A stretch of 22,248 nt of DNA from Coriobacteriales bacterium (GTDB lineage: Bacteria; Actinomycetota; Coriobacteriia; Coriobacteriales; UBA8131): NCBI GenBank assembly GCA_031290695.1, contig JAITNB010000063.1, forward strand, positions 1-22,248, written 5' to 3'. Shown one piece after another: positions 7,181 to 14,400 of the stretch. The notes under the pieces were generated by a model, which was given only the letters and a program-made list of their open reading frames with translations, did no database searches and was not told the DNA's origin. Made by a program: the position numbers and the translations under genes. Every line of letters starts with the position of its first letter. Positions within the stretch are counted from its first letter, which is position 1.

Positions 7181-8707
7181 ATGCTTGAGACAAAGGACGA
7201 AGTAACAACAACCGCAGAGCCTCCCGCCAAAAAGAGCAAGGCCCCTGCCCAGGTCGAGCGCCTGGGCACCGCCAAGATAAGCAAGCTGATGGTGGAGTTC
7301 GCGATACCGTCAATCATCGGCCTGGTGGTCAACGGCCTGTATAACATCATCGACTCCATCTTCATGGGACACGCAATGGAGGGCATAGGCCTGGCTACCG
7401 CGCAGATTGCGACTCCCATCATGATCTTTAGCATGGCTGTTGGGGTGCTCATCGGGGCTGGCGGCAATGCGCTTGCGGCCCTGCGGTTGGGCGAGGGCAA
7501 GCACGATGAGGCCGAGCGGGTCATGGGAAACGCCTTCTCACTGACCATCATCGCCGGCGTTCTGTGTACGGCCTTGGTGCTGGTGTTCATAGACCCGGTG
7601 CTCACCCTGTCGGGTGCGAAGGAAGACCTGTGGGAGCCGTCGCATGTGTTTGTACGCATCATCTCGTTTGGGTTCGTGTTGCAGTTCTTTGGCATGGCGT
7701 TCAACAACTTCATCCGCACTGCGGGCGACCCCAACCGCGCGCTCTACACGATGGTGGTGGGCACAGTTGCCTGTATCATCCTCAACTTCTTCTTTGTCAT
7801 GGTGTTTGGGTGGGGTGTCGCGGGCTCCGCATGGGCGACGGTGATTGGCCAAGGGGTCAGCGCCTTTATGATGCTCTGGTACTTCACGTTCTCAAAGAAG
7901 GCGCCCTTCAAGCTGCGTCTGCCCTGCCTCAAGCTCAAGAGACGCCTGGTCACGAGAATCTTCATGCTGGGAGCAGCGGCGTTTGTGCTGCAAAGTGCTA
8001 ATGCAATTATCGGTATCCTCCTCAACCAGCAAATGGGGATCTACGGAGCACTGAGCGGCCTTGCGGCGACCCCTGACGAGTCAGTCACTGCTGTGCTTGC
8101 CGCCATCGGAGTGGTGCAGCGCATCGCCATGTTCACCTTCTTCCCGATACTCGGGGTGGCGATGGCCGCACAGCCGCTCTTTGGCTACAACTACGGCGCG
8201 TCGTCCTTTGACCGCGTCAAGGCGACCTTCAAGGTCTCATTTGCGTGGATCATGGGTATCGGCATCTTCTTCTGGATACTCGTGCACCTGTTTCCCAACC
8301 AGATCGTCAACCTCTTTGGCGTAACGGGCGAGCTGCAACACTTCACGGTGATCGTCCTGCAGGTGCAGCTGTTCCTCATCCCGTTCATGGGCTTGCAGGT
8401 GATAAGCGCGAACTACTTCCAGTCCACCGGCCAGCCTCTCAAGTCGATGCTGCTCTCGCTCACCCGCCAGGTACTCTACCTCATCCCGCTGCTCTATGGG
8501 CTGCCGCTCCTCATGCCGCTTATTAGCCCGTCGTTCAGAGGCGTCGACGGGCTCTACTACGCGTTTCCCATAGCCGACCTGCTCTCGGTCGCCACCGCCA
8601 CCATCATGATGGTGCTCGAGTTCAAGAAGCTCAACGCGAAGATAGCGACAAGCGCGGACAAGAACGCGTCAGCCCTTGCTGTGGAGAAGCCCGCAATCAA
8701 TGCTTGA
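7181..8707 (+). CDS. MATE-family multidrug/sodium efflux transporter
   Basis: A 508-residue integral membrane protein of the MATE family, about the usual length plus a ~25-residue charged N-terminal tail (LETKDEVTTTAEPPAKKSKA). The first transmembrane region carries the family signature LMVEFAIPSIIGLVVNGLYN and IIDSIFMGHAMEGIGLA, and the repeat half contains FNNFIRTAGDPNRALYTMV and the corresponding VQRIAMFTFFPILGVAMAAQ / ANYFQSTGQP segments of the second lobe. Twelve hydrophobic segments can be followed. Members export cationic drugs or metabolites in exchange for Na+ or H+. The ATG at 7181 is preferred, with AGGGAA just upstream; a TTG at 7157 would overlap the birA stop but has no ribosome site. 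Its closeness to birA suggests read-through transcription, without a clear functional link. Confidence 0.93.
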   Translation: MLETKDEVTTTAEPPAKKSKAPAQVERLGTAKISKLMVEFAIPSIIGLVVNGLYNIIDSIFMGHAMEGIGLATAQIATPIMIFSMAVGVLIGAGGNALAALRLGEGKHDEAERVMGNAFSLTIIAGVLCTALVLVFIDPVLTLSGAKEDLWEPSHVFVRIISFGFVLQFFGMAFNNFIRTAGDPNRALYTMVVGTVACIILNFFFVMVFGWGVAGSAWATVIGQGVSAFMMLWYFTFSKKAPFKLRLPCLKLKRRLVTRIFMLGAAAFVLQSANAIIGILLNQQMGIYGALSGLAATPDESVTAVLAAIGVVQRIAMFTFFPILGVAMAAQPLFGYNYGASSFDRVKATFKVSFAWIMGIGIFFWILVHLFPNQIVNLFGVTGELQHFTVIVLQVQLFLIPFMGLQVISANYFQSTGQPLKSMLLSLTRQVLYLIPLLYGLPLLMPLISPSFRGVDGLYYAFPIADLLSVATATIMMVLEFKKLNAKIATSADKNASALAVEKPAINA

Positions 8708-8740
8708 GCACATTCCTGTGTAGCCTCCATTCATTTCCAA

Positions 8741-8842
8741 TTGTGCTTTGCACTGGTACTGCGACTTGGTATCGAGGTAGTGAAGTACCTAAGAGATAGG
8801 CTGCGCTATTTAAGGAAGAAGCCCCGGAGACAACGTAAGTAG
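8741..8842 (+). CDS. Tiny basic peptide frame next to a hairpin (tentative)
   Basis: From a TTG at 8741 (or GTG at 8780) to the TAG at 8840 runs a short frame whose product ends GIEVVKYLRDRLRYLRKK and then a string of Arg/Gln/Lys. It is amphipathic and very basic. Its last codons form the left arm of the 8820-8853 hairpin. This order (short peptide with a basic tail running into a strong hairpin) resembles type I toxin genes of Gram-positives, but the N-terminal half is only moderately hydrophobic and no good ribosome site is visible, so it may be degenerate or not translated. Confidence 0.3.
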   Translation: MCFALVLRLGIEVVKYLRDRLRYLRKKPRRQRK

Positions 8843-8853
8843 TCCCCGGGGCT
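8820..8853. terminator. Strong GC hairpin in the gap after the MATE gene
   Basis: Arms AGCCCCGG (8820-8827) and CCGGGGCT (8846-8853) pair perfectly across an 18-base loop. It could end the birA-MATE transcript or belong to the small peptide locus it overlaps. Position 8708-9125 is otherwise without a clear large gene; it holds the two tiny frames, this hairpin and the paaK fragment. Confidence 0.55.
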
Positions 8854-8869
8854 AAACACCTATCACCTG

Positions 8870-8944
8870 GTGCTGGATGTCCTAATTATGGCAACCTTCG
8901 TCCTGAGCCTTATCTACCTCGTTCAGTCGCTGCGCAGGAGGTAG
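8870..8944 (+). CDS. Tiny hydrophobic single-pass peptide frame (tentative)
   Basis: From GTG at 8870 (or ATG at 8888) to TAG at 8942 the frame encodes about 24 residues: a hydrophobic core DVLIMATFVLSLIYLVQ followed by SLRRR. One membrane-spanning helix with a basic tail is the shape of type I toxin or small membrane peptides. It lies in the same frame as the basic peptide just upstream and 16 bases after the hairpin. No convincing ribosome-binding site is seen, so translation is uncertain. Confidence 0.35.
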   Translation: MLDVLIMATFVLSLIYLVQSLRRR

Positions 8945-8976
8945 CAGCGGATTGGTAGCGGAAACAACCCTTTTGC

Positions 8977-9031
8977 GCGGGGGAGGTCGCCTAGGTTGAC
9001 GGCTTTGAGGGTGACGCTTAGGGCGAGCCTG
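8977..9031 (-). pseudogene. Duplicated 3'-terminal fragment of paaK
   Basis: Positions 8977-9028 match 10064-10115 at 50 of 52 bases in the same orientation. Read on the minus strand it encodes LALSVTLKAVNLGDLPR, against LALSVTPKAVNLGDLPR in the intact ligase. It lacks the rest of the gene, and its tail after LPR diverges (AKGLFPLP instead of SEKKSKRI). It is therefore a remnant of a paralogue or a partial duplication. The two copies flank the hicAB operon. Confidence 0.8.
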
Positions 9032-9125
9032 GTGTGACAAAGTTGGCAGATGTTTCTCCTGTCAGCCGCATTTGATGTAGTAGTTGCAGTTCTTGGGCTT
9101 CACGTTATCACGGAGGATGGAGTGC

Positions 9126-9587
9126 TCATGCCGTCGTTAGCGACTTGCTCGGGCGCCCTGCCTTACGCGGGTTGGCAAGACGGTTGTTGATGGACGCGAG
9201 GGTCACAAGACGCGTGTCGCTGAAGGTAATGGGCTGTAATACCCCGTCATCGAGCATGTGTGCCACGCGCCCCTTTGTGACGCCCAGCATCTCCGCAGCC
9301 TCGGTGACGGTCACGCACTTGCTGCGTTCGATGAGGTCAGGCGTCACCTCGACCGAGACGGCTGTGCGCAAAGTCCCTTCGCAGTATCCTTTGAACACGG
9401 GTTCAGGCAATGTCTCGCCTGTGTCAATGGAGGACGCGATGACAAGCTGCAAGACCTCAGCGGCACGCTCTGTCGCTTGGATGAAGTCATCGCCTTGTGT
9501 GAACGCATCAGGCAGCTGGGGAAAGCTCACAAAATAGCCGCCGCTGTCATCCTTGAACTCTGCCTCATATATGAATCGGGTGCTCAT
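9126..9587 (-). CDS. hicB: HicB-type antitoxin with C-terminal helix-turn-helix
   Basis: A 153-residue antitoxin. Residues 1-~70 (FIYEAEFKDDSGGYFVSFPQLPDAFTQGD..ATERAAEVL) are the degenerate RNase H-like HicB domain that binds and blocks the HicA ribonuclease. Residues ~90-140 (TVTEAAEMLGVTKGRVAHML) form a helix-turn-helix of the excisionase/MerR-like kind, which would let the protein bind its own promoter. The ATG at 9587-9585 has AGGAG six bases upstream. It is the second gene of the operon, 55 bases after hicA, with a hairpin in between. A HicA-HicB complex normally represses its own transcription. Confidence 0.9.
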   Translation of the reverse strand: MSTRFIYEAEFKDDSGGYFVSFPQLPDAFTQGDDFIQATERAAEVLQLVIASSIDTGETLPEPVFKGYCEGTLRTAVSVEVTPDLIERSKCVTVTEAAEMLGVTKGRVAHMLDDGVLQPITFSDTRLVTLASINNRLANPRKAGRPSKSLTTA

Positions 9588-9610
9588 AACGTTCTCCTCT
9601 CGTGTAGGCT

Positions 9611-9637
9611 GGGGCGAAGGCTTGCCGCCCTCGCCCC
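9611..9637. promoter_or_regulatory. Hairpin between hicA and hicB
   Basis: Eleven-pair stem with one G-U pair: GGGGCGAAGGC (9611-9621) against GCCCTCGCCCC (9627-9637), five-base loop. It begins just after the hicA stop and ends about 24 bases before the hicB start. It could slow transcription, protect one half of the message, or set the toxin to antitoxin ratio. Confidence 0.6.
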
Positions 9638-9642
9638 TCCTG

Positions 9643-9828
9643 TCACCATCCGGCTTGCTCCTGGATGCGTTTCCAAGTCTCCCATTTCAAGTTCTCACCT
9701 TTGTCTCCTGCAATGGTCACATTCCTTGCCCCGTTGCTGAACTTCCTATGAGACCCTACCTGGTTGACCTTCCGGTACCCTTCCTTCTCAAGCCTTCCGA
9801 TAACCTCGCGGACTGTCGGTGGTTGCAT
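9643..9828 (-). CDS. hicA: HicA mRNA interferase toxin
   Basis: A 61-residue HicA toxin with a double-stranded-RNA-binding-like fold that cleaves mRNA when free. VREVIGRLEKEGY is helix 1, and QVGSHRKFSNGARNVTI carries the catalytic His (His27) and the following beta strands; the length is typical. The start is placed at ATG 9828-9826 because AAGGAGG lies five bases upstream; the seven-codon-longer frame from ATG 9849 would place that ribosome site inside the coding region. It precedes hicB, the standard order, and has its own promoter just upstream. Confidence 0.92.
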   Translation of the reverse strand: MQPPTVREVIGRLEKEGYRKVNQVGSHRKFSNGARNVTIAGDKGENLKWETWKRIQEQAGW

Positions 9829-9853
9829 GCGTACCTCCTTACCGCGCATTTAT

Positions 9854-9882
9854 ATTATAAACTAGTTGTTAATTAAGTACAA
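9854..9882 (-). promoter_or_regulatory. hicAB promoter
   Basis: On the minus strand TTGTAC (9882-9877) and TATAAT (9859-9854) are separated by exactly 17 bases, the best sigma-70-type promoter in the window, about 25 bases ahead of the hicA start. The spacer contains the palindromes TTAATTAA and AACTAGTT. This AT-rich patch contrasts with the GC-rich surroundings. Confidence 0.75.
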
Positions 9883-9891
9883 TAGAAAGTT

Positions 9892-9903
9892 GCAAGTACT
9901 TGC
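9892..9903. promoter_or_regulatory. Candidate HicB operator palindrome
   Basis: GCAAGTACTTGC is a perfect 12-bp palindrome ten bases upstream of the hicAB -35 box. A half-site AAGTAC recurs at 9875-9880, overlapping the -35 box and 20 bases (about two helical turns) away. The spacing suits cooperative binding of the HicB helix-turn-helix; this is inference. Confidence 0.5.
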
Positions 9904-9911
9904 GTTTTATC

Positions 9912-10022
9912 CTATGAGTTATGTAAACGAATGGCGGCTGTCAGCTTTGCCTTGTGTCCCGGCAGAAGTGCGAGCACAATCTGCCCGCCCTTCTCCCTGA
10001 TTGCAACCCTGGCTGCATCCTC
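9912..10022 (-). other. Start-less open stretch after paaK, possible gene remnant
   Basis: On the minus strand, in a different frame from paaK and immediately after it, about 36 codons stay open to a TAG at 9914-9912 and read like protein: ARVAIREKGGQIVLALLPG followed by HKAKLTAAIRLHNS. There is no start codon of its own. It may be the tail of a small DNA-binding or antitoxin-like protein broken by rearrangement, or chance. Confidence 0.25.
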
Positions 10023-11257
10023 TAATAGCGGTTGTCGAAGATGCGCTTGCTCTTTTTCTCGCTGCGGGGGAGGTCGCCCAGGTTGACGGCTTTGGGGGTG
10101 ACGCTTAGGGCGAGCTTGTCTTTGATGGCCTTGTGCAGGGCGAGCTCTACATAGGGGCGGGAGGGCTCGGGGGCGGCGGTCTCGAAGAAGACTGTCATGA
10201 TGTCTTTGCCGTTGAGGTGGTCGATCATCACCTGGTACTCGCTGCTGGCACCCTCGGTTATGGCGAGGGCCTCCTCGATGTGCGCGGGGAAGATGTTGAT
10301 GCCCTTGACCTTGATCATGTCGTCGCTGCGGCCAATGAGCGTCTCGATGCGGGGGTAGGGGCTGCCGCAGGGGCAGTCGCCGGGTACGATGCGCGTGAGG
10401 TCGTGGGTGCGGTAACGGATGAGCGGTGCACCCTCCTTCTGCAAGGTGGTGATGACAAGCTCGCCGCTCTCTCCCTCGGGCAGTACCGCGCCGGTGGTGG
10501 GGTCGATAATCTCAAAGTAGCAGTAGTCGTCCCAGTAGTGCATGGCCGTCTGCGCGTCGCAGTTGATGCCGATGCCGGGGCCGTAGATCTCGGTGAGGCC
10601 GTAGATGTCGTAGAGGCGCACGCCCAGCTCGTTGGCGATGCGGTTGCGCATCTTCTCGCCCCAGCGCTCGGAGCCTATAACGCCTTTGCGCAGCTTTATC
10701 TTGTCGCCTATACCGCGCTCGGCGATGGTCTCGGCCAGCAGCAGCGCGTAGGACGACGTGGCGCCCAGCACCGTGGACTCGAGGTCGATCATCATCTGGA
10801 GCTGCTTGTCGGTGTTGCCAGGACCCATGGGGATGGCCATCGCGCCCAGCAGCTCGGCTCCCAGTTGAAAGCCTATGCCGGCAGTCCAAAGGCCGTAGCC
10901 CGGTGTGATGTGGATGCGGTCGTCACGTGTCACGCCCGCCATCTCGTAGCAGCGCGCAAACATGAGCGCCCAGTCGTGCACGTCCTTGGCGGTGTAGGGG
11001 ATGATGACCGGCGTACCGGTGGTGCCGCTCGACGAGTGGATGCGCACGATGTCGCGCGCGGGTACTGCGGTAAGCCCCAGCGGGTAGGCATCGCGCAGAT
11101 CGTCCTTGGTGGTAAAGGGGAGCTGCCTAAAGTCCTCCAGCGTATGCACGTCGCGCGGGTCGAGCGCAGCGAACTTGCGCGCGTAGAAGGGGCTGCTGTC
11201 TTTGATGGTCGCAAGCAGGGTGCGTACCTGCTCAAGCGTCTGCGGGCTCATATGCAT
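10022..11257 (-). CDS. paaK: Phenylacetate-CoA ligase family enzyme
   Basis: A 411-residue adenylate-forming ligase that joins an aryl acid (phenylacetate or a relative) to CoA through an acyl-adenylate. Motifs: P-loop SSSGTTGTP (75-83), the aromatic-acid-site segment YGLTEIYGPG (219-228), RYRTHDLT (281-288), the hinge IGRSDDMIKVKGINIFP (308-324) and the C-terminal lysine-bearing LPRSEKKSKRIFDNRY. GDCPCG near 293-298 is common in the family. Length is slightly short of the usual ~430. ATG at 11257 is preferred, with AAAGG upstream; a TTG at 11272 coincides with that site. In anaerobes these ligases often serve aromatic amino-acid fermentation, but the usual partner oxidoreductase genes are not in the window. 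Its 3' end is duplicated at 8977-9028. Confidence 0.92.
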   Translation of the reverse strand: MHMSPQTLEQVRTLLATIKDSSPFYARKFAALDPRDVHTLEDFRQLPFTTKDDLRDAYPLGLTAVPARDIVRIHSSSGTTGTPVIIPYTAKDVHDWALMFARCYEMAGVTRDDRIHITPGYGLWTAGIGFQLGAELLGAMAIPMGPGNTDKQLQMMIDLESTVLGATSSYALLLAETIAERGIGDKIKLRKGVIGSERWGEKMRNRIANELGVRLYDIYGLTEIYGPGIGINCDAQTAMHYWDDYCYFEIIDPTTGAVLPEGESGELVITTLQKEGAPLIRYRTHDLTRIVPGDCPCGSPYPRIETLIGRSDDMIKVKGINIFPAHIEEALAITEGASSEYQVMIDHLNGKDIMTVFFETAAPEPSRPYVELALHKAIKDKLALSVTPKAVNLGDLPRSEKKSKRIFDNRY

Positions 11258-11297
11258 GGGGGTGCCTTTCAAACTCGTACTTCTCCATCAGCAGCTA

Positions 11298-11327
11298 ATT
11301 ATAAAGGTTATGTGCGGAGTATGTGGA
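11298..11327 (-). promoter_or_regulatory. Probable paaK promoter
   Basis: On the minus strand TATAAT (11303-11298) is preceded after 18 bases by TCCACA (11327-11322). A perfect 8-bp inverted repeat, CTTCTCCA (11280-11287) and TGGAGAAG (11324-11331), brackets the -10 and overlaps the -35, and could be an operator or a loop. Confidence 0.45.
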
Positions 11328-11331
11328 GAAG

Positions 11332-11491
11332 GGATGGACGTGGCGGCCAAAATTATGGGCTTGCTGTGTAAATTGCATAAATGGTGCTGCTGGAAAGCAC
11401 TTTGTTGTTATATTGCACAGCATATATTCGTGCTCTTTGGTGCCTGTGCGCGTGAGGAACAGGCCCAAAACGGGCAAAAGAGGGGAGCGTC
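11332..11491 (+). promoter_or_regulatory. Leader/promoter region of the giant adhesin gene
   Basis: AT-richer than its flanks, with TATATT at about 11422-11428 and TTGTTG about 15 bases before it as a weak promoter candidate, plus small stems GTGCT/AGCAC and GCCC/GGGC (11463-11475). AGGGGAG (11481-11487) is the ribosome-binding site four bases before the ATG at 11492. No gene is seen here. Confidence 0.35.
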
Positions 11492-14400
11492 ATGAAGAAC
11501 TTGAAAGGCATTTCAACACGGGCAGCGGTAGGCAGATTGGGGACACGAGCACAAAAGCTCTTGTCAACCCTGCTTGCCGTTGTGATGGTGGCGACCATCG
11601 TGCCGCTCTCCAATGCCTCCGCAGCCCCTGAGCCGGAGCAGGCAGCAAGCCCTCAGCAGGAGCAAGGCATTGGTGAGGAGCCTGACGCCGGAGAAGCGAC
11701 GAGCCTTGAAGGCCAGGTGCCAGAAGGCGACGACGATGACCCAGCTGTTGAGCCCGGCTCACTTGCCATCCTGGAGCAACAGGAGGAAGTGGGCATTGCC
11801 GCCCAGGGCATTGCCGCCCAGGAACTCACCCCCCTTGAAGATGGCACTGAGGTAACAGACTGGGCCGGTCTGCGGGCGGCGATAGCCAACACAGCGGTCA
11901 CCCGCATCATCCTCAAAAACGACATTACCCGTGACCTTGTTGGTGGGACTGCGACACAAGCCGCCGCCACTGCCAACGACCTGCCAGCGATTGCCAGGAC
12001 CTTGGAGATCGACGGAGGCGGCTTCACCCTCAACTTCAACAGCCGAGGAGCAACGGCGGTAGACCGGGTTGGCTTTTATCTGGCGAGCAACACCACGCTG
12101 CGCTCCTTTACGCTCCAAAACATCAAGGTCATCAGGAGTGCGGGCACGCATGCCTTGATTAGCGGCAACAACACATCAAACACGGCCACCACAACCAATC
12201 AGTTCACAAACTCGAAGTATTGGACTGTCACGGTAGCGAACATCTCAAACTGGAACGGCACGCAAGCCGGGCAGCCGGATACGGGCGCCACCTCCCTCGT
12301 TGGCCTCTCTGACGGCATCGTTACCTATAAGGGAACCATCCGCTGGAAGATCAACACCGACCATCCCATCGTAAATGCCCGTTTTCACGATTTTGCACCC
12401 GGCTCGGATGTCATATTGTGGAACGGCTTTAATGAGGGCAACATCAGTGTGAGCAGCAGTTTGGCCGACCAGGCTCGTGCCATCCAGAGTTATCCTAACG
12501 AGAACAGCCTGAGCGCACCTGCCGTCATCCAGGCAACCGGCGGTGCACACGTGGAGCTCTATTCTGCCGAGAACCAGGCTGCGAACCTAAACCTGGGCAA
12601 CAGGGACTCCAGCAGCGCAACCAGTACCGCGACGCCCGCGCGCGTTATCGTGCAGGGCGCGGGAACGCACGTATATGCCCACGGCACCGGCTATGGCACG
12701 GACGAATGGGGCGGTACCTTTGCCATCTTTGGCGGCAGCGGTGGCTTCGAGGTCAGCGGTGGTGCGGTGTTGGAGGTCGTTAGCCACGGTTGGGCCGGCT
12801 CAAATGGGAACAACTCATACGGGCAGCCCGCACTTATCCAGCAGATTACGGGCGGTACCTTTAATGTCACCGGCGAAGGGAGCCACCTGCTCATCCAGGC
12901 ACGGTTTGCGAACAACAACTATGGCGGCGCGATCCGCTTTAGATACTGGGGCGGCCAGGTGTTTGAGATATCAGACCACGGCCGCGTGGACGTCATCCGC
13001 GATACCCAGGGAGCGACCGATGACAACAACCCCGCGGCCATCCGTTTTGGCACCGGCGCGGGTAACAAGCTGCATGTCTCGGGCGGCGGCGTCCTCCATG
13101 TGGAGAACAGCGGCAATGGCACCTATGCGAACCACGGTGTCGCCGTTGGCGGCAACGATGCCATTGAGTTCGATGCCGGCGGGTTTGAGTTCACACTGGA
13201 CGGCTACCTGTCTGCGGTCGAGCTTGTCGCACGGCAAGGGGCAGCGCTTGATGCGGGAAGCGACCCCGGGACCATCACGATGGGGCCGGATACGGTATTC
13301 CTGGCCTCCGGCCGCACCAACGCAGACACCGGTGCCATTTTTGGCGCAGGCACGCTTACGTTCACGGCAAACAGCCCCCGGTTCTACGACTTCGTGAACA
13401 CGAGGCCGGGCGGCGGCCGTGTGTTTGCCATCGGCGCATCCAGCACCTTCTCCTCAACCAATTCTGACGTTGCCATCTGGCGCAGGGGCGTTAACGCCAT
13501 CACGGGCAACGCAGACAAGAACCTCACCCTTATCAGCTACGCGTTGTCGGGAACCAGCCTGGGGACCATCTCAGGCACAAGCGATGCCGATATGAGGGCG
13601 TATTACGCTCAAGGCACCGCCTACCGTATGGAGAACTACACCCGTATCAACGGCAACAACGCAGGCCCTGTTATTGGCGCGCTCCTTGACCTCACAAACG
13701 CAGACCGGTATGTGCGTGCCTCGGCGCGCGTGCCAGAAGGCCTGGACCAGGATGGCCGTGGCGTTATGGACGACGAGGCCTTCGCGACCATCAAGGTGAC
13801 GCCGTTTGACGACCCCACCCATCCCTATGAGGTCAGGGGCATCGCCCTGGAAACCGATACCTACTATGAGGCAGAAACGGGCGTTGGCGCACTCGACGGC
13901 GCGATACACTATGCCCTCCCCACAGGGTTTCTCAAAGTGGGCGACACGTATCAGGTCATTGATGCCTGGCGCGGCGACGCGGCCCGCACCGTGGGCAAGA
14001 TACATCCGGCCAGCGCCAGTGACATCGACCGGACCATCAGGACGGTTGCAGACGCGACCCCGCCCCTGCCGGCAACGGTCACGTCGGAGCCCTTCTATGC
14101 AAACCAGCGCAATCTGGCAGGCACCTGGACGCTGGATGCGGCGTATAACGCCGACCCGCCAACCACGGTGTACGCGGCGCTCAATGGCGTGGTGGTCCCT
14201 GGTGTCTTTGGCATTGTGAACGGGGACGGCACCTGGACGTACGCGCTTCCGTCAAGCGTGAGCCTCGCTGAGAACGACAAGGTCCAGATCATCCTGGAGG
14301 ATGCCGCTGGCAACGCCAATCCGCTTGCGACAAGGGCCTTTCGTGACGCGACCTTCCCCCCGGCGACCACCGTTATCGTGCAAAAAGTCCTCTATGACAT

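Noticed and set aside
10133..11371. A 412-codon plus-strand frame opposite paaK
   Set aside because: The minus strand encodes a complete ligase with all family motifs; the opposite frame has none.
11770..11825. A 15-bp tandem repeat (GIAAQ twice) in the adhesin linker as a phase-variable tract
   Set aside because: There are only two units and their length is a multiple of three, so gain or loss would not switch the frame.
12000..13400. Pectate lyase enzymatic activity of the adhesin head
   Set aside because: The similarity is to the beta-helix adhesive domain of surface proteins; I see no conserved catalytic or calcium-binding residues of true pectate lyases.
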